Shown: positions 17,137 to 25,100 of the stretch, in pieces | How the letters are laid out: each line of letters opens with the position of its first letter | Position numbering within the stretch: position 1 is the stretch's first letter | Source of the DNA: Sphaerisporangium fuscum | GTDB lineage: Bacteria; Actinomycetota; Actinomycetes; Streptosporangiales; Streptosporangiaceae | Length of the DNA stretch: 64,000 nt | Assembly (NCBI RefSeq): GCF_018531465.1 | Contig: NZ_JAHDTF010000026.1 | Coordinates: 115,115-179,114, forward strand | Direction of reading: 5' to 3' | The notes under the pieces: generated by a model | Told to the model about the DNA's origin: nothing | What the model saw: the letters and a program-made list of their open reading frames with translations, nothing else | The model's database searches: none | Position numbers and translations under genes: made by a program

Positions 17137-17484
17137 ATGGACCTCACCAAATCGTGGGCCGACGTCGTCGCGTTCCTCGCCGGGGCGGCGGCGGTGCTCG
17201 CGCCGTTCTTCTGGGCGGGCGGCTCCCACGCCGCCGCCCAGCCGCTGCTCGTGCTCGGCGCTCTCCTGCTGGTCTCGGCGCTCTGGACGCTGCTCGGAGC
17301 CGGCGGTGCCGCCTCCTGGGTCACCGCGGCCTTCGGTGCCCTGCTGCTGGTCTCGCCCTGGGCGTTCGGCTTCGACGGGGACGGCGCGGCCGCCTGGACG
17401 GCGTGGATCGCCGGGGCCGTGACGGTTATCGTCGGGCTGTGGACGGCCCTCCAGACCCGCAGCGGTGTTCTCACGAGAGCGTGA
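17137..17484 (+). CDS. SPW-repeat integral membrane protein
   Basis: A 115-residue protein with GGAGG five bases before ATG 17137. It has four hydrophobic helices arranged as a tandem repeat; the signature Ser-Pro-Trp appears in LLVSPWAFGF, and a degenerate copy is LAPFFWAGG. SPW proteins are small actinobacterial membrane proteins of unknown function. Its TGA overlaps a GTG that may start the downstream TetR gene, and a perfect palindromic operator lies just upstream, so the protein is probably under that repressor. Confidence 0.88.
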   Translation: MDLTKSWADVVAFLAGAAAVLAPFFWAGGSHAAAQPLLVLGALLLVSALWTLLGAGGAASWVTAAFGALLLVSPWAFGFDGDGAAAWTAWIAGAVTVIVGLWTALQTRSGVLTRA

Positions 17485-18173
17485 TCAAACCCCCCGCATG
17501 GTCGCGGGGCGCCCCCCCGCGGCCCGCGCCCCGCGGCGCCCCCGGCCACCCCGCCCCACGGCTTAGGGCGCCCGGAGCCGTCGAGCCCGCCGCCGGTGGC
17601 ACCCGGCGGCGGCTCGCGGTGGAGGGCGCCGGCGACGCCCGTACGCGGATCCTCGACGCCGCGGAAGAGCTGTTCGCCGGGAGCGGGTACGACGGCACCG
17701 CCACCGCCGAGATCGCCAAACAGGCGGACGTGCCGAAGGGGCTGGTCTTCCACTACTTCCCCCGCAAGATCGACGTGTTGATCACCCTGGTCGACGAGCG
17801 CATCGGGATCGAGGAGTTCGGGGACGCGCCCGTCGAGGCGCTGCCGGACGACCCCGCGGGCGCCCTCGCGCGGCTCGCACGCCGTGTCCCGCTGCACGCG
17901 TCCCCGGCGATGCGGCGCATCCTGTTCCGCGAGGCCGACACCCACGGCTCCGTACGCGACAGGCTCCGGCACCTCAACGCCGAGATCATCCGGCGGGCCC
18001 ACTTCGCACTCGAACTCACCATGCCGGGCGCGCGCGGCGACGCCGCCCGCCTGGAAGCCGCCGCCGCCACCTTCGCCGCCGTGCTCCTCTACCAGGAGAA
18101 TCTGTGCCTGCTGACCGGCCACCACATCGACGCCGACCTCGTGGCGGACCTCATCGTCAGAGCCCTCACCTGA
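17481..18173 (+). CDS. TetR-family transcriptional regulator
   Basis: A TetR-type repressor with helix-turn-helix ARTRILDAAEELFAGSGYDGTATAEIAKQADVPKGLVFHYFPRKIDVLITLVDE and an all-helical C-terminal half ending LVADLIVRALT. Two starts are possible. GTG 17481 overlaps the SPW stop codon (GTGA) and gives 230 residues with an unusual Pro/Arg-rich 45-residue leader. GTG 17619 gives 184 residues of normal TetR length. Neither has a strong ribosome site; coupling favours the first, family length the second. It probably binds the 18-bp palindrome at 17070. Its final codons recur three times downstream. Confidence 0.85.
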   Translation: MIKPPAWSRGAPPRPAPRGAPGHPAPRLRAPGAVEPAAGGTRRRLAVEGAGDARTRILDAAEELFAGSGYDGTATAEIAKQADVPKGLVFHYFPRKIDVLITLVDERIGIEEFGDAPVEALPDDPAGALARLARRVPLHASPAMRRILFREADTHGSVRDRLRHLNAEIIRRAHFALELTMPGARGDAARLEAAAATFAAVLLYQENLCLLTGHHIDADLVADLIVRALT

Positions 18174-18386
18174 CCGTCCGGCCCGGCAGGTGGGCGGTCG
18201 CGGTATCCGGGCCTGCCCGTGGCGCGGTCTCGTCGTCGGAGCCCTCGTGTAACCGTTGAGTTCCCCGGTGACCGTTCGGTCGCGGGGCTCATCGTGGGAG
18301 CTTTGACATGACCGTCGGGCACTGGGCGGCCTTCCGGGTTTCGCCAGTCGCGGTCTCTGCGGCTCGCTGTCGGAGTTTCCACGTAA
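18150..18386 (+). repeat. three degenerate copies of the tetR 3' end
   Basis: The last 24 bases of the TetR gene (18150-18173, coding LIVRALT-stop) recur in degenerate form at 18229-18252 (LVVGALV-stop), 18288-18311 (LIVGALT-stop) and 18363-18386 (LAVGVST-stop). Each is followed by ACCG like the original. Copies 1 and 2 match the original at about 21 of 27 bases, copy 3 at about 17. Spacing is irregular (79, 59, 75 bases), with GGTCGCGG-like words between. They look like old tandem duplications or a short intergenic repeat family that shaped the gene's end. Confidence 0.55.
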
Positions 18387-18854
18387 CCGGCGAGCGGCGG
18401 ACCAGGCCCGTCCGGGCTTTCCCACGCGGCCTGCGAAGGCGGTGAACGGGGCCGGCGTTGTACCTATGCCATATTCCCCCCTGCGCCCTCGCTCACGAAC
18501 TCGGCGTCCGATGTGTCCGTCTTTGTGCGGTGAGCACCGGGTCCTGCCGCCTGAGGGTCTATGGGGCGTTCGTTCGGAATTTGGCGCCGGCACGGATGTC
18601 GCCGATTCCACGTCCATCCACAGATCGCCCGGCCGCCCGAGGTTATCCACAGGCGAGGCCGGAGGCGGCCACGAGGTCGCGATCTTCGTGTATCCATGTC
18701 TGTGATCGATAGTGTGTTCGCACAGAGATCCGCCGCATGTCGCGGCGGCGTGCGGCGAGAGGGCGGTGGGAGCCGTCCTCGCGCCGTCACGGGGCGCTGA
18801 TCGCCGACCGAGGTCGTTTCTCCGAGCGACCTCACGGCCGCCGGGGGAGTGGGG
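18387..18854. promoter_or_regulatory. leader region upstream of the jet operon
   Basis: No gene is supported here. The region is AT-richer than its surroundings near 18590-18730. It contains a consensus DnaA box TTATCCACA (18643-18651) with a near match CATCCACAG about 30 bases earlier, and a dyad TGTG-TTCG-CACA (18713-18724). The jetA ribosome site GGGGGAG lies at its end. A promoter for the operon must fall here, but I cannot fix its hexamers. Confidence 0.45.
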
Positions 18855-20780
18855 ATGACGGAGAGAGCTGTCACGGGAGGGTCGCGGGCGTTCGGCCTCG
18901 ACGCGCTCGCGGTGAGCGACCGCTTCAGGTTGTTCAACTTCACCCGGCGCGACGACCACCTGGTCTACCTCTGGGTGCTGCGCGCCATGGACCGCCTGCG
19001 GGCCGTCCACCAGCTCCAGGCGCATCCCGACGACGTCGCCCGGGTGCTCGCCGAGCTCGGCGCGACGTACGAAGACGCTCCACAGGCCGACGACAACCTT
19101 CGCTCGCGCCTCGACGCCCTCGCCGAGGACGGCGTGGTGCACCGGCTCGAGGACGCCTCCCGCGCGGGCAGCCTCGTCAGATACCGCAACCGGCAGTCGG
19201 TCTACCAGTTCAGCGAGCTCGGCTACCAGGCGTTCACCGCAGTCGAAGAGGTCCTCGCCGCCCGCCTGCAGGACGCCAACCTCTCACGGCTGGTGTTCTC
19301 CGACATCCTCGAAGACCTCAAGGCGCTGGCGGCCGCCAACCGCTCGAGCCACGGCGAGCAGGTGTGGCGCCGGCTGTCCCGCCTCGACACGGTGATGGAG
19401 GACATGGCGCGTCGTTCGGCCCGCTTCCACCTCACGCTGGCCGAGATCACGCGGTCCACCGACGCCTCGCCCGAGACCTTCCTGCGCCACAAGAACACCT
19501 TGCTCGCCCACATGACCGACTTCATGGCCGAGCTCGACCGCTACCTTCCCCGGCTCGACAAGGCGGTGCGCGAGGTCGAGCAGACAGGGGTCGAGACGAT
19601 GCTCGGCCGCGCCGCGGCGGCCGACGAGCGGCTGTTCATGGGATACGACGAGCGCCTGGAGGACTGGCGGCGCCGCTGGCAGGTGCTGCGCGCGTGGTTC
19701 GCGGCCGACGGCGGCGAGTCGTCCCGGGCCGCGCAGCTGCGCGCCGCCACCCGCACCGGCGTGTCGGGTGTCATCGCCTTGCTCAGGCAGATCGCCGAGG
19801 CCCAGCGCGGCGGCGTCAACCGGTCCACCCAGCTGCGCCACCTGGCCGAATGGGTCTTCAACACGCCCGACGAGGGGGCCGCCCACGCCCTGATGACCGC
19901 CGCGTTCAACGCCCGCACCGCCCGTCACCTGGGCGGCGCCCACGACGACGCCGAGGTCATCTCCGTCCGCTCCACCTGGTGGGACTCCCCGGGCGTCGAG
20001 ATCTCGGTGCCGCTGTTCCGCCGGGGCAAGGCTCCCACGCCCGGCGTCCCGCAACCCGTCCGAGGGCGCGCCGGCATCCGCGGCGAGCTGCGCCGACGCC
20101 AGGCGTCCCGGCGAACGGCCGAGCGTGAGGCCGCCTACGGCCTCATGGAAGCGGGAGTCCACGGGCGTGTCCTCGACGAGGCCGAGACGCGGGTGGTGCT
20201 GAGGCTCCTCACCCGGGCGATGGAGTCCCGCACCATCGTCGCGGGGCGCCTGAGGCCTGCCTCGGGCGGGAACGAGCTGATCACCGTCCGCCTCGTCCCG
20301 GCGCCCGGCGGCAGCACGGTCCGCACCGTCCACGGCGCCCTCCACCTACCGGGCCTGAGGCTCGACCTCCAGCCGTCCACCAACGCCAGAGCACCCCTGT
20401 GGAACTCCCCACCGAACCCCCAGGCGGCCCCAGGTGAGCCCTCGCGCCGTTCCGAGAGCGCAGGGGGTGTCCCTGCCGGCCCTCGGCCGGGGGAGCCGTC
20501 TCCCGAGCTGAAGGGTGCCGCCGCTGGGGCCCGGCCGGGGGAGTCGTCGCGGGATTCCGGGGTGGCCGTCGAGGGTGTCCCTGCCGGTCCTCGGCCGGGG
20601 GAGCCGTCTCCCGGGCTGAAGGGTGCCGCCGCTGGGGCCCGGCCGGGGGAGTCGACTCGCGGGGGCAAGGGGGCCGCTGCCGGCGTCCGGGGCGTGGGAG
20701 AGCCGCCGTCCGGTTCGGGAGCGAACGGCGTCGGTGATCTGGGTGTGGAGGCGTCGGCCGATGAGGGAGGAGACCGATGA
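18855..20780 (+). CDS. jetA: Wadjet-type JetA, kleisin-like subunit (TIGR02677/DUF2397 family)
   Basis: A 641-residue protein matching the TIGR02677 family, first gene of the conserved four-gene SMC cluster now known as a Wadjet anti-plasmid system. The N-terminus (RFRLFNFTRRDDHLVYLWVLRAMDRL) and the central SVYQFSELGYQAFTAVEEVL, RKNTLLAHMTDFMAELDRYL-like helices are characteristic. JetA is the MukF/kleisin-like bridge between the SMC heads. ATG 18855 is favoured by GGGAG at proper spacing. The family core ends near residue 510; the last 130 residues are a Pro/Gly/Ala-rich tail with a duplicated 36-residue unit. Its TGA overlaps the jetB ATG by four bases. Confidence 0.88.
   Translation: MTERAVTGGSRAFGLDALAVSDRFRLFNFTRRDDHLVYLWVLRAMDRLRAVHQLQAHPDDVARVLAELGATYEDAPQADDNLRSRLDALAEDGVVHRLEDASRAGSLVRYRNRQSVYQFSELGYQAFTAVEEVLAARLQDANLSRLVFSDILEDLKALAAANRSSHGEQVWRRLSRLDTVMEDMARRSARFHLTLAEITRSTDASPETFLRHKNTLLAHMTDFMAELDRYLPRLDKAVREVEQTGVETMLGRAAAADERLFMGYDERLEDWRRRWQVLRAWFAADGGESSRAAQLRAATRTGVSGVIALLRQIAEAQRGGVNRSTQLRHLAEWVFNTPDEGAAHALMTAAFNARTARHLGGAHDDAEVISVRSTWWDSPGVEISVPLFRRGKAPTPGVPQPVRGRAGIRGELRRRQASRRTAEREAAYGLMEAGVHGRVLDEAETRVVLRLLTRAMESRTIVAGRLRPASGGNELITVRLVPAPGGSTVRTVHGALHLPGLRLDLQPSTNARAPLWNSPPNPQAAPGEPSRRSESAGGVPAGPRPGEPSPELKGAAAGARPGESSRDSGVAVEGVPAGPRPGEPSPGLKGAAAGARPGESTRGGKGAAAGVRGVGEPPSGSGANGVGDLGVEASADEGGDR
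20467..20664 (+). repeat. 108-bp in-frame tandem repeat in the jetA tail
   Basis: A unit starting GTGTCCCTGCCGG at 20467 restarts at 20575, a period of 108 bases (36 codons); the second copy runs to about 20664. Each encodes VPAGPRPGEPSP, LKGAAAGARPGES and a variable end. Within each unit a shorter RPGE motif occurs twice, so the tail probably grew by nested duplications. Confidence 0.8.
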
Positions 20781-22174
20781 GGGAGCGTGGAGCGGCCGCC
20801 GGGGTGCTGCCGAGCGACCTTGGGTCCTACCAGCAGGCGGTGCGGCTCGCCCTGACCAACGACCTCATCACGCAGACCAGGCCCCGGCCGGGCGCCCTGG
20901 AGCAAGTCCTGCAGTGGGCCGACCAGCTCACCCACGACTTCCGTGAGCTGTTCGGCTACACCGTGATCGCGACGACGCGGCAGGTCCGGGTGGTGCGCCG
21001 CCTCGACGCGTTCGACGACACCCAGCGGCTGCTGTTCGCCAAGAAGGGCAAGTCCTTCGACCGGCGTCGCCTGGCATATCTGTGCCTGGTGCTCGCGCTG
21101 TTCCAGCGGTCCCGCGTGGAGATCAGCCTGGCCGACCTCGTGCGGGCCTTCGCGCCGACCGCCAACGCCATCGACGGGCTCGGATTCGACCCCACCGTCA
21201 CGGCCCACAAGGCGGCGGTCGTCGACTGCCTCGACTGGCTCGTCGAACGCGGCGCGCTGCGGGTGTCCGACGGCTCGCTGGACGCGTGGGCCCACGACAC
21301 CGAGCACGGCGACGCCCTGTTCGACATCGACCACGACATCTGCGCGATCCTGTTCAAACCCGCCCGGCCCGTGCAACACCTGACCAGCGCGGCGGGCCTG
21401 CTCGAAGGCGGCGAGTCACGGGACCGCCCCGACGACGTCGCACGTCGGGCGCGGCGCGCCCTCGTCGAACACCCCGTCGTCTACTTCGCCCAGGTCGAGC
21501 CCGAGGTCGCCGACGCCCTGCGCCGGCCCGACCTCACCGCCGACCTGGCGCGGCTCACCGGTCTCGCCGTGGAGTGCCGGGCCGAAGGCGTACTGCTCGC
21601 CGACGAGGGAGGGCGCTTCACCGACAAGCCCTTCCCGGGGCGCGGCGGCGCGGTCAACCGCGCGGCCGGCCTGCTCCTGGCCAAGATGGCCGACCTGCTC
21701 GAAGATCCCGACGAGCGTGCCACGGTGACGTTCCTGGAGCCGCCCGGCGACGCCGACGACCAGCGTGACCTGCTGGCGCGCATCGACTCCGCGCTCCCAC
21801 AGGCCGGGGTCGTCCGTGAGCTGGCGTGGGCACCATCCGCCGTCCGGCCTCCCGGCCCCGGTGGCGCCTCGCCGCCGCAGGTCGCGCTGGTGGAGTGGTC
21901 GCGGCTGACCGCGATGATGGGCGAGTTGTACGAAGAGCTGGGGGCGGCATCCTTCTCCAGCGCCTGGCAGCACGATCCCGATGGGCTGCTGGACGCCGCG
22001 GTGACGCTTCTGGCCGAGCTGCGCCTCGCACGGCGGCATCCCGGCGGGGTGCTGCTGCTCCCGGCCTTCGCCCGCTACCGCAACATCACACTGGCGCTGC
22101 CCGACAGGCGTCACAATCAAGGCCAGCTCGGCCTGCAGCTCTCGTCGTCTCTACCGGAGGACTCCCCTTCATGA
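20777..22174 (+). CDS. jetB: Wadjet-type JetB, KITE-like subunit (TIGR02678/DUF2398 family)
   Basis: A 465-residue protein of the TIGR02678 family, the winged-helix MukE/KITE-type partner in the Wadjet SMC complex. Typical segments are QQAVRLALTNDLITQTRP, RELFGYTVIATTRQVRVVRRLD, FAKKGKSFDRRRLAYLCLVLALFQRSRVEISL, DCLDWLVERGALRVSDGS and DGLLDAAVTLLAELRLARR near the end. It starts at ATG 20777 inside the jetA stop (ATGA) and its own TGA overlaps the jetC ATG in the same way, so the three subunits are translationally coupled, as expected for a stoichiometric complex. No truncation is seen. Confidence 0.88.
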   Translation: MRERGAAAGVLPSDLGSYQQAVRLALTNDLITQTRPRPGALEQVLQWADQLTHDFRELFGYTVIATTRQVRVVRRLDAFDDTQRLLFAKKGKSFDRRRLAYLCLVLALFQRSRVEISLADLVRAFAPTANAIDGLGFDPTVTAHKAAVVDCLDWLVERGALRVSDGSLDAWAHDTEHGDALFDIDHDICAILFKPARPVQHLTSAAGLLEGGESRDRPDDVARRARRALVEHPVVYFAQVEPEVADALRRPDLTADLARLTGLAVECRAEGVLLADEGGRFTDKPFPGRGGAVNRAAGLLLAKMADLLEDPDERATVTFLEPPGDADDQRDLLARIDSALPQAGVVRELAWAPSAVRPPGPGGASPPQVALVEWSRLTAMMGELYEELGAASFSSAWQHDPDGLLDAAVTLLAELRLARRHPGGVLLLPAFARYRNITLALPDRRHNQGQLGLQLSSSLPEDSPS

Positions 22175-25100
22175 CACCCGCACCCGGCCGCTTCAAACCG
22201 TCCCGCGCAGGTGTGATCAATATCTGGGACTACAGCGACGAGGAGTTCGTCTTCGCCGACGGACGACTGGTGCTGCGCGGCCACAACGGTTCCGGCAAGA
22301 CCAAGGCCCTGGAGGTGCTGTTCCCCTTCGTGCTCGACGGGGTGAGCGACGCCCGGCGCCTCGACCCCTTCAGCGGCGAGAACCGCACCATGAAGTCCAA
22401 CCTGCTGTACCGCGGCGAGGAGGCCGGGTACGGCTACGTGTGGATGGAGTTCGTCCGCGACGGCGTCCCGGGTGCCACCGCGAGCACGGAGATCCACGGC
22501 GAGGACCACGGCCACCCGTCCACGCAGAACGGCGAGCTGAACGGGGCCGATCGCGGTGTCCCCGCCGAGGACGGTGAGCTGGGTGGGGCCGATCGCGGTG
22601 TCCCCGCGGAAGGGAGTGAGCCGGGTGGGGCCGGCCGCGCTCTCCCCGGCGCAGCGGATCGCGCTCCCCGCGCGCAGGGCGCTGAGCTGGGCGGAGTAGG
22701 TCGCGACCTGCGCGCGCGGAACGGTGAGCCGGGCGGGGTCCATCGAGACCTAAATGTGAACGACGGTGAGCCGAGCCCCGAGGCCGGGGACGGTCACGAT
22801 GCGCCGGGAGAGGTGGGGCGGGAGGAGCCCGAGGCGGTCACGCTGATCATCGGGCTGCGCGCCCACCGGCACCGCGACGGCGTGACCTCGTCGTTCTTCG
22901 TCACCGCCAAGCGCGTGGGTGTCGACTTCGGCCTGCTGTCCGCCGACTCCAGGCCCCTCACCGAGAAGCAGCTCAAGGCGGTGCTCGAACCCGGAGCCCG
23001 GTTCAAGACCGCCACCGACTACCGCGCCGCCGTCGACGCCCGCCTGTTCGGGCTCGGCAAGGAGCGCTACGCCCAGTTGCTCGACCTGCTGCTCGCGCTG
23101 CGCCGCCCGCTGCTGGCCAAGGACCTCGACCCGGTCAAGGTCTCCGACACCCTCAGCGCCGGGCTCAGCCCGGTCGACCCGGTGCTCGTCGAACAGGCCG
23201 CGCGCGACTTCGAGAACCTCGCCGCCGTGCAGCGGCTGTTCGACGACCTGAGCCTCGCCGACGGCGCGGTCAAGGAGTTCCTCGTCCACTACACCGCGTA
23301 CCTGCGGGCCCACATCCGCCACCAGATCGACCGGATCGCCGAGCGCGTCGAGGGCGCCGCCGGCTCCGCCGACCGCATTCGCCAGGCGGCCGCGGAGCTG
23401 CGCCGCGCACAGTCGGCACGCGAGGAGGCCAAGCAGCACCAGGAGGCCGCCGAGACCGAGCTCGACCGCTACGACGGCAGGCTCGCCGTCCTGAAGCAGC
23501 ACGACGCCTACAAGGCCGCCGGAGAGCTCGACGGGCTCCGCCGCCGCATCGCCGACGAGAGCGCCGCCATCGCCAGGGAGCGCAAGCGCCTCGACCAGGG
23601 GCGCGGCCACATCACGAAGCTCGGCGCCGAGGCCGCCAAGGTCACCGAGCGTCTCGAGGACGCGCGTGCGAAGGCCGACCGCCATCTCAACGAGCTCGCC
23701 GACGCGGCGGGCAGGGCCGGCGTCGCCGAAGGCGGCGAGATCCTCGGCGCGACCGCCGAGGAGGGCGTCACGCTCGCCCGGGCACGGGTGACGGCCCGGC
23801 GCGGCGACGTCGAGGCGGTCCGCGCGCGCATCGCCGAGCTGGCGGCCACGGAGGCCAAGCGCGCACGGGCCGAGACCGCGGTCGACGACGCCGACCGCGC
23901 CGTCACGACGGGCGAAGCCAAGCTGTCGCAGGCCGAGGACGGCCTCGGCCAGGCGCGCCGTTCCACCCTGGAGGCGCTCGAGCAGTGGGCCCGTCGCTGG
24001 ATCATGGCGGGGGAGCATGCCGTGCTCACCGACGGCGACCTCGTCGTCATGACAGAGACCCTCGAGACGGCCGGGGAGCCGGGCGCCCGCAGCCTGCCCG
24101 AGGTGTTCGGCGAGCTCACCGAGGAGCGCCTCGCCCAGGTCATCGAGACCAAGGCCCGCGTCGAAGCCGAAGACTCCCGCGTCGGGGCCCTCGTCCGAGA
24201 GTTGCGTGCCGCACGCAAAGCCGTCGCGGCCGAACGCGACGACGCGCCGCCGGGGGACGAGGCTCGTGAAACGGCCCGCGAGGGGCGTCCCGGCGCGCCG
24301 CTGTGGCGGCTCGTGCGCTTCGCCGACGACGTCGGCGACGGCACCGCGGCAGGGGTCGAGGGCGCGCTGTACGGCGCGGGGCTGCTCACCGCCTGGATCC
24401 ACCCCGACCCCGGGCTCACCACGGCGGCGCTGGAGGCGGGCGAGGCCGACGGATACCTCGTCGCGCTGCCCGAGGAACGGCGCCCCCGGGGACGCACCCT
24501 CGCCGACGTCCTCGTCGCCGAGGACCAGGAGATGGTCGCGTCGTCGGTCGTCGAGGCCGTCCTCCGCTCCGTGGCCCTCGACGACGACGTGACCGGGGCG
24601 GTCCATGCGAGCCCGGTGGTCAGCGAGGACGCGCGGTTCGGCTACGGCCCCCATCTCGGCGCCCTTCCCAAGCCCTCAGCCGAGTACATCGGCGCCACCA
24701 ACCGCGCCACCCGCCGCCGCCTGCGCATCGCCGAATACGACCGGCTCATCGCCGGGCACGAGGAGACCCGCGAGGCGCTCACCGAGGAGACCGAACGCCT
24801 CAACGCGCTGGTCGCCGACTTCCGGCGTGCCCGTAAGGAGCTTCCCGAGACCAAGGCGATCGTCACGGCGGCGCGCGCGGTGGCCGACCAGGCGAGCAGG
24901 CTGGCGGTGGCTCGGTCGGCGTTGGAGACGGCCCGCAAGTCCCTCGACGTCGTGGTGGCCGAGGTCGGGGCGGCCGGCAGGCGCCTTCGCCAGACCGCCG
25001 CCGAGCTGTCCATGCCACGTGACCCCCGGGAGGTCGACGCGGTCGCCCAGGCGCTCGACGACGTGCTGCGCGCGGCCGAGGCGCTGCGCACCGAGCGCGA

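Noticed and set aside
18643..18651. Perfect DnaA box TTATCCACA upstream of jetA, considered as a replication origin
   Set aside because: Only one perfect box and one near match occur, with no dnaA/dnaN/gyr genes and no AT-rich unwinding region. The site alone does not make an origin.
13728..19142. A minus-strand open frame of about 1800 codons spanning several genes
   Set aside because: It crosses well-supported genes on both strands (the Asp-box protein, FAD oxidoreductase, SPW and TetR genes), has no family likeness and reflects stop-codon scarcity in GC-rich DNA.
22750..24654. Long minus-strand frames within jetC
   Set aside because: They are antisense shadows of the SMC coiled-coil gene, rich in Gly/Val/Asp/Arg, without a start signal or domain.
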